64,000 bases of DNA from Roseateles sp. (lineage in GTDB: Bacteria; Pseudomonadota; Gammaproteobacteria; Burkholderiales; Burkholderiaceae_C), in NCBI GenBank assembly GCA_015657635.1, contig JACDQM010000167.1, forward strand, positions 62,001-126,000, written 5' to 3'. The translations under genes and the position numbers were made by a program. Of the stretch, positions 1-11,208 are shown in pieces. Positions within the stretch are counted from its first letter, which is position 1; each line of letters opens with the position of its first letter. Under the pieces are notes generated by a model, which was not told where the DNA came from, did no database searches, and saw nothing but the letters and a program-made list of their open reading frames with translations.

Positions 1-2
1 TC

Positions 3-725
3 CTGTTCGTGCATGCCGACTGGCACTCGATCTTCTGGTTCCTGGTGCTGGTGGGTGCGGTGCTGCTGGTTGCGAACTGGCGCCTGCTGCCGGAGACCCT
101 GCACAAGGACCAGGCGCAGCCCTTTCATCCGGTCTCGCTGCTGCGCGGCTACCGGCAGATGTGCAGCAGCCGGCGCTTTCTGTTGCTGGTGCTGGCCAGC
201 GGCATTCCTTTCAACGGCATGTTTCTCTACGTGCTGGCCGCGCCGGTGTTTCTGGGCGAGCATCTCGGCCTTGCGCCGACCCAGTTCTTCTGGTTCTTCT
301 GCTTCACCATCGGCGGCATCATGAGCGGCGCCTGGCTCAGCGGGCGCTTGGCCGGACGCATCGCGCCCAAGCGCCAGATCCGGCATGGCTTTGCCATCAT
401 GCTGGCGGTCGCCGTGCTCAATGTGGCGCTGAACCTCGTGCTGGCGCCCAGCGTCTGGTGGGCGCTGCCGGTGATCGCGGTGTTCTCGTTCGGCTGGTCG
501 CTGATGGTGCCGGTGGTCACGCTGATGGTGCTGGACCAGAACCCGGAGCGGCGCGGCATGGCCTCGTCGCTGCAGGCCGCCATCGGCAGCGCTGCCAATG
601 GCCTGGTAGCCGGCCTGCTGGTGCCGCTGGTGATGCATTCGACGCTGAGCCTGGCCGTGGCTTCGCTGGCCTTGATGTCGGTCGGGCTGGTGGCCTGGCT
701 GATGATCAAGCGCGAGCTCAGTTAG
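3..725 (+). CDS. MFS multidrug exporter, Bcr/CflA-like (5' end outside window)
   Basis: This is the C-terminal ~240 residues of a major facilitator transporter; the frame is open to the left edge, so the start lies outside the window. It shows alternating hydrophobic segments, and the motif LPETL after the first segment matches the central LPETL signature of drug:H+ antiporters of the Bcr/CflA type. A basic loop (RLAGRIAPKRQIR) follows a GG-rich helix. The likely role is proton-driven efflux of a small molecule across the inner membrane; the substrate cannot be told. The TAG stop is the first triplet of the long palindromic repeat at 723-890. Confidence 0.85.
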   Translation: MFVHADWHSIFWFLVLVGAVLLVANWRLLPETLHKDQAQPFHPVSLLRGYRQMCSSRRFLLLVLASGIPFNGMFLYVLAAPVFLGEHLGLAPTQFFWFFCFTIGGIMSGAWLSGRLAGRIAPKRQIRHGFAIMLAVAVLNVALNLVLAPSVWWALPVIAVFSFGWSLMVPVVTLMVLDQNPERRGMASSLQAAIGSAANGLVAGLLVPLVMHSTLSLAVASLALMSVGLVAWLMIKRELS

Positions 726-890
726 GGAAGCTCTGCATAAGTCGACGCGAGGCCGAGTCCTGCGGATCGGGATGGGATGCAAGGCGCAGTTTGCTGCCAA
801 TAGCCGTAGCTATTGGCGAGAACTGCAACGCCGCAGCCCGCCCGAGTCCGCGCGATCACGGACCGCGTTGATTTGTGCAGAGCTTCCTTA
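723..890. repeat. 168-nt near-perfect-length palindromic element (copy 1)
   Basis: Two 82-nt arms (723-804 and 809-890) align as inverted copies without gaps around a 4-nt loop. The tips (TAGGGAAGCTCTGC against TAAGGAAGCTCTGC in the other arm) and the centre (CCAATAGC/GCTATTGG) pair best, the middle less well. The left tip holds the stop codon of the MFS gene. No ORF fits inside. A degenerate relative lies at ~49213-49378 and a more distant one at 63468-63638. It resembles a MITE or REP-type element, but no transposase is visible and the family name is unknown to me. Confidence 0.8.
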
Positions 891-1007
891 TGGCTAGGCT
901 GAAGAAGTCGCGCTAAAGAGCGCGGCCAAGCGTCCGAAGAAGAGGGCAAGAAGAAAGGGCTCCGCGGCCAGGCATGAGGTCGTCCTGGGCGGGGCCGGGA
1001 GCCTGCA

Positions 1008-1994
1008 ATGCCGCCATTCGCACCGATCAACAAGCCTGGATTTGCCACTGTGCAGACGCTGCTGGCGCTCAGCCTGCTGGCGTCTGCACCGGCTTGGGCA
1101 CAGAACCGCCCGGCGGCGATCAGCACCAAGCCGGTGCCGCGCGCCGCGGCGGAGCCCGCGGCCAGCGCGGAGGACGCCGGTGATCCGCTGCGTCAGCGCC
1201 TGGCCGAGCGCCTGAGCTCCAGCAAGGAGCCGATTGACGCGCCCAGGGCTGCCAAGCGCCCCGCCGCCAAGGAGGGCAGCAAGTCCGGCAGCGGCGCCAA
1301 GGCTGAGGGTCATGGCGCCGCCGTGCATTGGTCCTATGTCGGTGAAAGCGCGCCGGAGCGCTGGGGTCAGTTGCGGCCTGACTATCGCCTGTGCGCCATC
1401 GGCACGCGCCAGAGCCCGATCGACATCCGCGAGGGCATCAAGGTGGATCTGGAGCCGATCCAGTTCGACTACCGGCCCAGTGCCTTTGCGGTGCTGGACA
1501 ACGGCCACACGGTGCAGGTCAATGTGGCGCCAGGCAGCGGCCTGCAGGTGATGGGGCGTCGCTACGAGTTGCAGCAGTTCCACTTTCATCGCCCGAGCGA
1601 AGAGCGCGTGATGGGGCGGCAGTTCGAGATGTCGGCGCATCTGGTGCACAAGGATGCCGAGGGGCGTCTGGCGGTGGTTGCCGTGCTGCTGGAGCGCGGC
1701 GCTGAGCAGCCGCTGGTACAGATGGTGTGGAACAACCTTCCGCTGGAGAAGCACGAGGCACTCAACGGGCCGGGGCAGATGGACCTGCAGCAGTTGCTGC
1801 CGGCTGACCGAAGCTACTACACCTATATGGGCTCGCTGACGACGCCGCCTTGCTCGGAAGGCGTGCTGTGGCTGGTGATGCGCCAGCCGGTGCCGGTGTC
1901 CGCCGAGCAGGTGAATATCTTCTCGCGCCTGTACCCGATGAATGCGCGGCCGCTGCAGGCTGGCTCCGGACGCCTGATCAAGGAAAGCCGCTGA
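1008..1994 (+). CDS. Periplasmic alpha-type carbonic anhydrase
   Basis: Predicted to catalyse reversible CO2 hydration outside the cytoplasm. Residues 1-31 form a signal peptide ending in AWA. Residues 32-105 are a low-complexity Ala/Lys/Ser-rich spacer, and the alpha-CA domain covers about 107-326. The zinc ligands are visible as FHFH (His192, His194) and His211 in SAHLVH. The SLTTPPCSEGV stretch (276-286) forms the conserved substrate pocket, and Cys129 and Cys282 are placed to form the usual disulfide. At 328 residues it is longer than typical bacterial alpha-CAs (~220-250) because of the spacer. It is a single gene, convergent with the sensor kinase downstream. The ATG at 1008 places the signal peptide correctly. 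Confidence 0.9.
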   Translation: MPPFAPINKPGFATVQTLLALSLLASAPAWAQNRPAAISTKPVPRAAAEPAASAEDAGDPLRQRLAERLSSSKEPIDAPRAAKRPAAKEGSKSGSGAKAEGHGAAVHWSYVGESAPERWGQLRPDYRLCAIGTRQSPIDIREGIKVDLEPIQFDYRPSAFAVLDNGHTVQVNVAPGSGLQVMGRRYELQQFHFHRPSEERVMGRQFEMSAHLVHKDAEGRLAVVAVLLERGAEQPLVQMVWNNLPLEKHEALNGPGQMDLQQLLPADRSYYTYMGSLTTPPCSEGVLWLVMRQPVPVSAEQVNIFSRLYPMNARPLQAGSGRLIKESR

Positions 1995-2027
1995 GGCCTC
2001 CAGCGCGCCAACTCGGCGGGAAGCGCT

Positions 2028-4328
2028 TCAGGCCGTCGGCCGCCCGCGTGCCAGCCAGTTCTGCAGGGTGTTGAAGAGCTGCTCGGCCACCACCGGCTTG
2101 GCCACGTGGGCATTCATGCCCACGTCCAGGCAGCGCTGGCGCTCTTCGGCAAAGGCATTGGCCGTCATCGCCAGAATGGGAATGTCACGGCCGCGCTCGG
2201 TGGCGCGGATCGCCAGCGTCGCATCCAGTCCGTCCATGTTCGGCATCTGCATGTCCATCAGGATCAGCGCGTAGTCGCCGCTGGCGGCCATGCTGACGGC
2301 CTGACTGCCATCCTCGGCCACGTCCACCTTCAGGCCCGCGCTGCTCAGCAAGGCGACCGCCACCTCCTGGTTGACGGGGTTGTCCTCGGCCAGCAGCACG
2401 CGGGTGCCACCAAACTGCTGCTGCAACTTGCGCGCAATCTGGCTGGGGCTCAGTGCGGGCTCGACTTCGGGGCGCAGCACAGCCGGCTCGACCGGGACGA
2501 CGAACCAGAAGCGGCTGCCCTGGCCGGGCTTGCTTTCGACGCCGACCTGGCCGTGCATCAACTCGGCCAGGCGGCGGCAGATTGCCAGGCCGAGGCCGGT
2601 GCCGCCATAGCGCCGCGTGGTGGAGCTGTCAGCCTGCTCAAAATCCTGGAACAGGCGCTCCTGGGCTTCAGCGGCGATGCCGATGCCGCTGTCCTGCACG
2701 TCGAAGTGCAGTTCCACGCGCCTGGGCGTGTCCAGCGTGGCGTGCGCACTCAGCCGCACAAAGCCCTGCTCGGTGAACTTGATGGCATTGCCGACGAAGT
2801 TGAGCAGCACCTCGGCGATCCGCTGCGGATCGCCAACCAGCACGCGCGCGGCCAATGCAGGCTCGATCACCAGCTCCAACTGCAGCTGCTTCTCGGCGGC
2901 CCGTGCCGTCAGCATGCTGGTGATGTTGTCCAGCACCTGTCCGAGCGTGAACTCGGTGCGGTCCAGCTCCAGCTTGCCGGCTTCGATCTTGGAGAAATCG
3001 AGCACATTGTTGATGACGGTCAGCAGGTGCTCGGCCGCATCGGCGACCTTGCGCAGGCGCTCCTGCTGTTCAGGCTCGACGGTGTCGCGCCGCACCAGAT
3101 AGGTCAGGCCGATGATGGCATTCATCGGGGTGCGAATCTCGTGGCTCATATTGGCCAGAAAGGCGCTCTTGGCCCGGCTGGCGGCCTCGGCGGCTTGGGT
3201 GGCTTCGGCCAGGGCCGCCGTACGCGCCTCGACCAGTTCCTCGAGGTGATGGCGGTAACGTTCCAGTTCCACGGCATCGCGGCGCTGGCGGCTGATGTCG
3301 GTCAGAAAGCCGTGCCACAGCACCGAGCCGCCATCCTCCAGCTGCGCGATGGCGTTGCCGAACAGCCAACGCTCGCTGCCATCGCTGTGCAGCGTACGGA
3401 ACTCCTGCTGCCAGGGCGTCAGGCTGCGGGCCGAGGCCAGCAGCGAATCGCGCACCGTGCCGCGGTCCTGCGCATGGATGCGCTCGAACCAGGACGCCGC
3501 ACTCTCGCCCAGTTCGGCCGGGCTGAGCTGGAAGTAGTCCTTGACCGCCTCGCTGACGTAGGCGAAGGCAAAGTCGTCGATGCCGCGCATGCGCAGCTGG
3601 TAGACCACGCCGGGCACCGTCTCGGCCATGCCGCGCAGGCGGGCGATCAGGTCGCGCTGGGCCTCGAACTGCTGCTGCAGTGCGCCGCGCATATGTTCCA
3701 GATGCTCGCCCAGCAGGCCGATCTCGTCATCGCGTTCGCGCCGCAGCTGCGCATTGAAGCGGCCGCCGGCCAGGTCATTGGCGAAGCGGCCCAGCTCGCG
3801 CAGCGGCCGCATCAGGCGTGAATTGACCAGCAGCAGTACCAAGGCCAGCGACACCAGCAGCTGGCCGCCCAGCGTGGCGCCGTACAGCCAGCGCTGGCGT
3901 GCCAGCGCGGCGCTGACCAGATGGTCGTCCAGCTCGATCTCGATCACACCGATCTTGCTGGTGCCGCGCATGATGTCGCGCTGGCCCAGATGCACGCGGC
4001 CCTGGCCGCGCTCGGGGAAGGCCACGTCGATGAAGGGTTTGGACTGCGTCGCGTCGCTGACCTTGACGCGCACCACGTCGGGCGACTTGGTGATGGCCGA
4101 GACCACCTCGCGGGCGGCGACGGTATCCAGGTTCCACAGCAGCTCAGGCAGGCTGCTGGCCAGCACATCCAGCTTGGTCTGCAACTCGCGCTCCTGCGCC
4201 TCGGCCGCGACTTGCGGCTCGCGCATGCCGATCAGCAGACCGCCGATCAGCAGCGCCGGCAACAGCAGGCCGATGCTGGCGCCGGTCGCGATGGCGACGA
4301 ACAGCGAGCTGGTGGCTTTGCGGCTCAA
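2028..4328 (-). CDS. Hybrid sensor histidine kinase/response regulator
   Basis: Membrane-bound two-component phosphorelay protein. From the N terminus: a transmembrane segment (~10-35), a ~110-residue periplasmic region, a second transmembrane segment (~150-170), HAMP, a PAS domain (~235-350) and a HisKA domain with the phospho-accepting His in SHEIRTP (~396). The ATPase follows, with N-box GNAIKF, DSGIGI and GGTGLGLAI, then a C-terminal receiver with Asp ~692 in LMDMQMP and Lys in AKP. I chose a TTG start at 4328 because AGAGGT lies about 8 nt upstream and the protein then begins just before the membrane helix. An ATG at 4418 would add 30 unconvincing residues without an RBS. No partner regulator is adjacent; the signal is unknown. 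Confidence 0.85.
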   Translation of the reverse strand: MSRKATSSLFVAIATGASIGLLLPALLIGGLLIGMREPQVAAEAQERELQTKLDVLASSLPELLWNLDTVAAREVVSAITKSPDVVRVKVSDATQSKPFIDVAFPERGQGRVHLGQRDIMRGTSKIGVIEIELDDHLVSAALARQRWLYGATLGGQLLVSLALVLLLVNSRLMRPLRELGRFANDLAGGRFNAQLRRERDDEIGLLGEHLEHMRGALQQQFEAQRDLIARLRGMAETVPGVVYQLRMRGIDDFAFAYVSEAVKDYFQLSPAELGESAASWFERIHAQDRGTVRDSLLASARSLTPWQQEFRTLHSDGSERWLFGNAIAQLEDGGSVLWHGFLTDISRQRRDAVELERYRHHLEELVEARTAALAEATQAAEAASRAKSAFLANMSHEIRTPMNAIIGLTYLVRRDTVEPEQQERLRKVADAAEHLLTVINNVLDFSKIEAGKLELDRTEFTLGQVLDNITSMLTARAAEKQLQLELVIEPALAARVLVGDPQRIAEVLLNFVGNAIKFTEQGFVRLSAHATLDTPRRVELHFDVQDSGIGIAAEAQERLFQDFEQADSSTTRRYGGTGLGLAICRRLAELMHGQVGVESKPGQGSRFWFVVPVEPAVLRPEVEPALSPSQIARKLQQQFGGTRVLLAEDNPVNQEVAVALLSSAGLKVDVAEDGSQAVSMAASGDYALILMDMQMPNMDGLDATLAIRATERGRDIPILAMTANAFAEERQRCLDVGMNAHVAKPVVAEQLFNTLQNWLARGRPTA

Positions 4329-4655
4329 TGAATGACCTCTGAGATGCCTGGAGCAGGCCCACTTTACATCTCGGGCGCATCCCCCAAAGAGTTGATCAGC
4401 CCATGCAATCAGGGACATTCAACCGGTTCTTTGCCGCCGTCCTTACGTGCGCGGTCGCCACTCGCCGGTTTCGCGTTGGGCCCCCGACCGTCGCCACACA
4501 ACACCGACGCACCCACTTCCTTGCGCTTGTCAAAGCTAATCCACCACTTGCAATGCACTTCGCAAGTCCTTCTTTTTGAACGATTTTTGCCTCTGCATTG
4601 ACTGCAAAAACGGCTTCTAAGTGCTTGATTTCATTGGGAATTTTTCAATCCGGCC
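4329..4655. other. Intergenic region upstream of the dcw promoter
   Basis: About 330 nt between the divergent sensor kinase and the dcw promoter. It is less G+C rich than its surroundings, especially the half nearer mraZ. No convincing ORF, tRNA or hairpin terminator was found. It probably holds the kinase promoter on the minus strand, which I cannot place with confidence. Confidence 0.5.
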
Positions 4656-4727
4656 TTGACCTGCAGCAGGCGCGTCAGTAAAGTGGCGAAAAGTGTCTTT
4701 TGGTGGGTCACGGTGGCAAATTTTGTG
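4656..4727 (+). promoter_or_regulatory. dcw promoter with 10-nt periodic MraZ box
   Basis: A plausible sigma-70 promoter, TTGACC (4656-4661), 17-nt spacer, TAAAGT (4679-4684), is followed by TG-starting tetramers at 4684, 4694, 4704, 4714 and 4724 (TGGC, TGTC, TGGG, TGGC, TGTG), exactly 10 nt apart. MraZ is known in other bacteria to bind TGGG-type repeats with a 10-nt period in its own promoter. The array runs from the -10 element to the GTG start codon, so autorepression by MraZ is the natural reading. Confidence 0.65.
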
Positions 4728-5153
4728 TTTCAGGGGGCCTCAGCCTTGGCGATGGATGCCAAGGGGCGTCTGGCCGTCCCGACACGCCACCGCGAGGTGC
4801 TGCAGGCGCTGTGCGCCGGGCAGCTGACCATCACCAAGCACCCCGAGGGCTGCCTGATGGTGTTTCCGCGTCCGGCCTGGGAAAACTTCCGCGACAAGAT
4901 CGCCGCGCTGCCGATGTCGGCGGCGGGCTGGAAACGCGTCTTCCTGGGTAATGCGATGGACGTCGAGATTGACAGTGCCGCACGCGTGCTGATCTCGCCT
5001 GAACTGCGCACCGCCGCCAGCCTCAGCAAGGACGTGATGCTGCTGGGCATGGGCAGCCACTTCGAGCTCTGGGATGCCGCCACTTATGCGGCCCACGAGG
5101 CCCAAGTCATGCAGTCCGAGTTGCCGGACGCTCTCAAGGATTTCAGTTTCTGA
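4725..5153 (+). CDS. mraZ: Transcriptional repressor MraZ
   Basis: DNA-binding regulator at the head of the division/cell-wall cluster, 142 residues. The start is taken as GTG 4725, giving the usual N terminus MFQGAS. Two SpoVT/AbrB-like halves are visible: LDAKGR-type [14 protein letters not shown] near the N terminus, and the second-half equivalent [13 protein letters not shown] near 85-97. Another in-frame GTG at 4713 would add MANF. The family forms ring-shaped oligomers and represses the dcw promoter. The stop overlaps the rsmH start by one nt (TGATG), implying translational coupling. Confidence 0.9.
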   Translation: MFQGASALAMDAKGRLAVPTRHREVLQALCAGQLTITKHPEGCLMVFPRPAWENFRDKIAALPMSAAGWKRVFLGNAMDVEIDSAARVLISPELRTAASLSKDVMLLGMGSHFELWDAATYAAHEAQVMQSELPDALKDFSF

Positions 5154-6139
5154 TGAGCACGCCCTCCGACTTCACCCACACCACGGTCTTGCTGCATGAG
5201 ACCGTCGACGGCGTCCTGAGCGAGCCGGATGGCATCTATGTCGATGGCACCTACGGGCGCGGCGGTCATTCGCGCCTGCTGTTGCAGAAGCTCGGGCCCG
5301 GCGGGCGGCTGATCGCGATCGATCGTGATCTCGAGGCCATTGCGGCCGCCACCACGGGCGAAACGCGGGTCACGGACCCGCGTTTTTCCATCTGCCATGC
5401 CGGCTTCGCCGACATGCAGCAGCAGCTTGCCGACTTGGGGGTGACCCAGGTCCAGGGCGTGCTGCTTGATCTGGGGGTTTCCAGCCCGCAGATCGACAAC
5501 CCGGCGCGCGGTTTCAGCTTCCGCTTCAGCGGACCGCTGGACATGCGCATGGACACCACCCGCGGCGAAAGTGCCGCGGATTTCCTGGCCCGCGCCGATG
5601 AGCGCCAGATCGCAGAGGTGATACGCAACTATGGGGAAGAACGGTTTGCTGCACAGATTGCAAAGGCGCTTGTTGCTCGCAGGGAAAGCGGGAGTGCTGT
5701 TCGAAGCACCGATGAGCTTTCCAAAGTCGTGGCTGGCGCGGTCAAAACCCGCGAGCCGGGCCAGGACCCTGCAACGCGCACATTTCAAGCGCTTCGGATT
5801 CACGTCAACGCCGAGCTTGAGGAGCTCGAGCAGGGGCTGAAGGCAGCGCTGGCGCTGCTCGCGCCGGGTGGGCGCCTGGCAGTGATCAGCTTCCATTCGC
5901 TGGAAGATCGCATCGTCAAGAACTTCATCAGCGCGCACAGCAAGGAAGAGTTCGACCGCCGTGCGCCGTTTGCTGCGCCCAAGCCGCTGGCGCTGAAGGC
6001 GCTGGCGCGCATCAAGCCCAGCGCGGCCGAGATCAAGGCCAATCCGCGCTCCCGTTCGGCGGTCTTGCGCGTGGCCGAGCGCACCGACGCCGCGCTGCCT
6101 GAACCGACGGCGCCGCGCCGTGCGGGGAGGGCGCGTTGA
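5153..6139 (+). CDS. rsmH: 16S rRNA (cytosine1402-N4)-methyltransferase RsmH
   Basis: SAM-dependent enzyme that methylates N4 of C1402 in the 16S rRNA P-site; formerly MraW. At 328 residues it is of family length. The SAM-binding motif [10 protein letters not shown] lies at about 27-36, and [14 protein letters not shown] near 100 and FHSLEDR near 245 are family hallmarks. It is the second gene of the dcw cluster, joined to mraZ by TGATG and to ftsL by a TTGA overlap. Confidence 0.97.
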   Translation: MSTPSDFTHTTVLLHETVDGVLSEPDGIYVDGTYGRGGHSRLLLQKLGPGGRLIAIDRDLEAIAAATTGETRVTDPRFSICHAGFADMQQQLADLGVTQVQGVLLDLGVSSPQIDNPARGFSFRFSGPLDMRMDTTRGESAADFLARADERQIAEVIRNYGEERFAAQIAKALVARRESGSAVRSTDELSKVVAGAVKTREPGQDPATRTFQALRIHVNAELEELEQGLKAALALLAPGGRLAVISFHSLEDRIVKNFISAHSKEEFDRRAPFAAPKPLALKALARIKPSAAEIKANPRSRSAVLRVAERTDAALPEPTAPRRAGRAR

Positions 6140-6429
6140 ATCGCCTGAACTTCCTGCTGCTGGCCGCTGTGCTGGCCAGCGGACTGGTGCTGGTGAACAG
6201 CGCCTATGACGCACGGCAGCTCTTCACCGCGCGCGACCGCGCCCGGGCCGAAGCGCTGCGCTTGGAAGCTGACTACCAACGCCTGCAGGCCGAGCGGCAT
6301 GCGCAGGCCACCAATCTGCGCGTCGAGGCAGTCGCGCGCGAGCGGCTGCAGATGCGTGTGATCACACCGGCGATCACCCACCAGCCTGGCGCGCCGGCAG
6401 CGCCTGCCGCCTCCGGGGTGAAGCGATGA
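6136..6429 (+). CDS. ftsL: Cell division protein FtsL
   Basis: Small bitopic divisome protein of 97 residues. A short cytoplasmic N terminus is followed by one transmembrane segment (~5-22) and a charged coiled-coil region (~30-75), ending in a Pro/Ala-rich tail. The start is TTG at 6136, supported by GGGAGG at 6125-6130 and by the 4-nt overlap with the rsmH stop. FtsL forms a complex with FtsB and FtsQ that activates FtsWI. Sequence conservation is low in this family, so position and topology carry much of the call. Confidence 0.9.
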   Translation: MNRLNFLLLAAVLASGLVLVNSAYDARQLFTARDRARAEALRLEADYQRLQAERHAQATNLRVEAVARERLQMRVITPAITHQPGAPAAPAASGVKR

Positions 6430-8230
6430 GCCGCTACTGGCCCTTCGGCGCCGGCAGGAAGGCGGCGGCCGTGCGCGCCGTCAGCAACTCGCGCGGCGTA
6501 AGCTACTCCAGCAGCCCCTTGCTGGCGGCCAAGACGCCGCCCTGGCGCTCGCGCTTCCTGGTGGCGCTGGTGGGCCTGGCTTTCATGGGCCTGCTGGCCC
6601 GAGCCGCCTATGTGCAGGTGTTCGCCAGCGAATTCTTCCAGCGCCAGGGCGAGGCGCGCTACGCGCACACCATGGAGCTGCCGGCCAGTCGTGGCCGCAT
6701 CCATGACCGCAACGGCCAGGTGCTCGCCACCAGCGTGGCGGTGCCGTCGATCTGGGCCATTCCGAAGGAAGTCGATGCCGACCCGGACAAGCGCCGTGCG
6801 CTGGCCAAGCTGCTGGGCCTGAGCAGCCAGGAACTCGACAAGAAGCTCGACCCGGCCAGCCGCTTTGTTTGGCTGCGCCGCCAGGCCGACCATGACACCG
6901 CCAACGCCATCAAGGCGCTGGGGCTGAAGGGCGTGTTCCAGGACCGCGAGTACAAGCGCAAATACCCCGAAGGCGAGGCCGCCGCCCACGTGGTCGGTTT
7001 CACCAATATCGAAGACCGCGGCCAGGAAGGCATCGAGCTGGCCTTCCAGAAGGAGCTGCAGGGCCGCGACGGCTCGCGCTCCGTGGTGCGCGACCGCCTG
7101 GGCCGCGTGGTCGAGGACTTCGGCGAGCTGATCCCGGCCAGCAATGGCCGCGATGTCGAGCTGTCGGTCGACTCCAAGGTGCAGTTCTTTGCCTACCAGC
7201 GCATCCGCGACGCGGTGGCCGAGCACAAGGCCAAGGCCGGCTCGGTGGTGGTGCTGGATGTGAAGACCGGCGAGCTGCTGGCGCTGGCCAACTTCCCCAG
7301 CTACAACCCGGGCGATCGCAGGAATCTCAGCGGCGCCCAGCTGCGCAACCGCGCGCTGACCGACATCTTCGAGCCCGGCTCGACGATGAAGCCCTTCATC
7401 GCCGCGCTGGCGCTTGAAAGCGGACGCGTCGCGCCGGAGACCCCGATCCAGACTGCACCAGGCCGCATGACCATCACCGGCTCGACCATCAGCGACGCCC
7501 ATCCGCATGGCGTGCTGACAGTGCGCGAGGTGATCCAGAAATCCAGCAACGTCGGCACCGTCAAGATGGCCATGCAGATGCCGCCGCGCGAGATGCATGA
7601 GATGTTCACCGCCATCGGCCTGGGCCAGCGGCCGCAGCTGGACTTTCCGGGCGCCGTGACCGGCAAGCTGCGCCCCTACAAGAGCTGGCGGCCGATCGAG
7701 CAGGCCACCATGAGCTATGGCTACGGCCTGTCGGCCTCGCTGCTGCAGCTGGCGCGCGCCTACACCGTGTTTGCGCGCGACGGCGATGTGATCCCGATCA
7801 CGATGACCAAGCGGCCGGACGGCCAGCCGGTCAGCGGCATCAAGGTGTTCTCGCCGACGACGGCCAAGGAAGTGCGGCTGATGCTGCAGATGGCCGCCGG
7901 CGATGGCGGCACCGCGCCCAAGGCCCAGGTCTCGGGCTACAGCGTGGGCGGCAAGTCCGGCACTGCGCACAAGCAGGAAGGCAAGGGCTACGCCGGCAAC
8001 AAGTACCGCTCGTGGTTCGTCGGCCTGGCGCCGATCTCGAATCCGCGCATCGTCGTCGCGGTGATGGTGGACGAGCCGACCGGTGGCGTCTATTACGGCG
8101 GCGCCGTTGCCGGCCCGGTGTTCAGCCAGGTGGTGGCGCAGAGCCTGCGTTTGCTCAATGTGGCGCCTGATCTGGAGGTCAAGCCGCAGATCGTCGCCAA
8201 GCAGGTTACCGCTGTCGAGGAGAGTTTCTG

Positions 8231-8231
<1 letters not shown>
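6426..8231 (+). CDS. ftsI: Peptidoglycan D,D-transpeptidase FtsI (PBP3)
   Basis: Septum-specific transpeptidase that crosslinks peptidoglycan, acting with FtsW. 601 residues: a cytoplasmic N terminus, a membrane anchor at ~38-60, the pedestal domain, then the transpeptidase with the catalytic tetrad STMK (Ser319, Lys322), SSN (373-375) and KSGT (510-513). ATGA overlap with ftsL and TGATG with murE. The first ~35 residues are basic and Ser-rich, slightly longer than the E. coli cytoplasmic tail. Confidence 0.97.
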
Positions 8232-9765
<1,534 letters not shown>

Positions 9766-9769
<4 letters not shown>

Positions 9770-11208
9770 GCGACACCATGATGACCCTGGCCCAGGCCCA
9801 TCACCTGCTGCTGCCGGCCGTGCCGACAGCGCGCCTGGTGGGCGATGGCACGACCGAGATCGCGCGGGTGCACAGCGACACGCGCAGCCTGCGGGCTGGC
9901 GACTTGTTCGTAGCTTTGCGGGGCGATCGCTTCGATGCGAACGACTTCCTGGCCCAGGCCAAGGCCAGCGGTGCGGTGGCGGCGCTTGCCGAGCGTGGTC
10001 TGGAAGCGGCGGGACTGCCCGGTATCGAGGTGCCGGATGCCAAGGCCGCGCTGGGCGCGTTGGCCGCAGCCTGGCGCTCGCACTGCCACCTGCCGGTGAT
10101 CGCGGTCACCGGCAGCAATGGCAAGACCACGGTCACGCAGATGATCGCCAGCATCCTGCGCGCCTGGCTGGGGCCGGCGGCGCTGGCCACCGAAGGCAAC
10201 TACAACAACGACATCGGCGTCCCGCTGACGCTGCTGCGCCTGCGCCAGGACGATCACCAGTGGCACCGCGCCGCGGTGATCGAGCTGGGCATGAACCATC
10301 CCGGCGAGATCGCCCCGCTGGCCGCGATGACGCAGGCCACGGTGGCCCTGGTCAACAACGCGCAGCGCGAGCACCAGGAGTTTCTGCAGACCGTCGAGGC
10401 GGCCGCGCGCGAGAACGGCGCGGTGATCGAAGCGCTGGGCCCGTCCGGCGTGGCGGTGATTCCGGCCGAGGACGGCTGCGCGCCGATCTGGCATGCGCAG
10501 GCTGGCCGCGCGCCGTGCTGAGCTTCGCGATGCAGGGCCAATCCGATGTGGGCGCGCGCGGCCTGGGTGCAGGGCGGCGAGAGCACCGGTGCCGGCCACT
10601 GGGCGCTGGAGCTCAGCACGCCCGTCGGCAACGCGCCGGTGGTGCTGCGCATGGCGGGCCAACACAATGTGCGCAATGCGTTGGCCGCTGCAGCCTGCGC
10701 GCTGGCGGCCGGTGCGCCGCTGGCAGCCATCGTGCGCGGCCTGGAGAGCTTCGAGCCGGTCAAGGGCCGCTCGCAGCTGAAGAGCCTGCTGCGTGAGGGC
10801 CAACGCATCACGCTGATCGACGACAGCTACAACGCCAACCCCGACAGTGTGCGTGCCGCCATCGATGTGCTGGCCGATCTGCCGGGCAGTTCCTGGCTGA
10901 TCCTCGGCGATATGGGCGAGGTCGGTGAACAGGGGCCGGAGTTTCATCGCGAGGTCGGTGCCTATGCAGCCAGCCGCGGCGTCAGTGCCTTCTGGACGGC
11001 CGGCGAGGCCAGCATTCATGCGGCGCAGGCCTATGGAGCCGGCGCCCGCCACTTTCCAAGCAGCGCGGACTTGATTGCTGCGCTGTCACAGGCGCCACGC
11101 GCCAAGAACATCCTCGTCAAGGGATCGAGATTCATGCAGATGGAACAGGTGGTGGCCGCCCTGATGGCGCCCGAGACCACGAACGGAGGCGTGCATCATG
11201 CTGCTTAG
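9766..11208 (+). CDS. murF: UDP-MurNAc-tripeptide:D-Ala-D-Ala ligase MurF (two compensating frameshifts)
   Basis: Adds the D-Ala-D-Ala dipeptide to UDP-MurNAc-tripeptide. The ATP loop TGSNGKTT is near residue 120, and the central and C-terminal Mur-ligase domains follow ([11 protein letters not shown] near 355). As given, the frame stops at TGA 10519-10521. Reading resumes in another frame ([16 protein letters not shown]) from about 10512 and returns to the original frame near 10560. One missing base in the GC run at ~10505-10512 and one extra base in the GC run at ~10551-10560 explain this exactly; the repaired protein has 480 residues. As the gene is essential and all else is intact, sequence error is likely. 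Start GTG 9766 overlaps the murE stop. Confidence 0.9.

Noticed and set aside
2106-3821. Plus-strand ORF of 571 codons opposite the hybrid kinase
   Set aside because: Shadow frame without domain similarity.
6273-7970. Minus-strand ORF of 565 codons opposite ftsI
   Set aside because: Shadow of ftsI, whose catalytic motifs are all intact on the plus strand.
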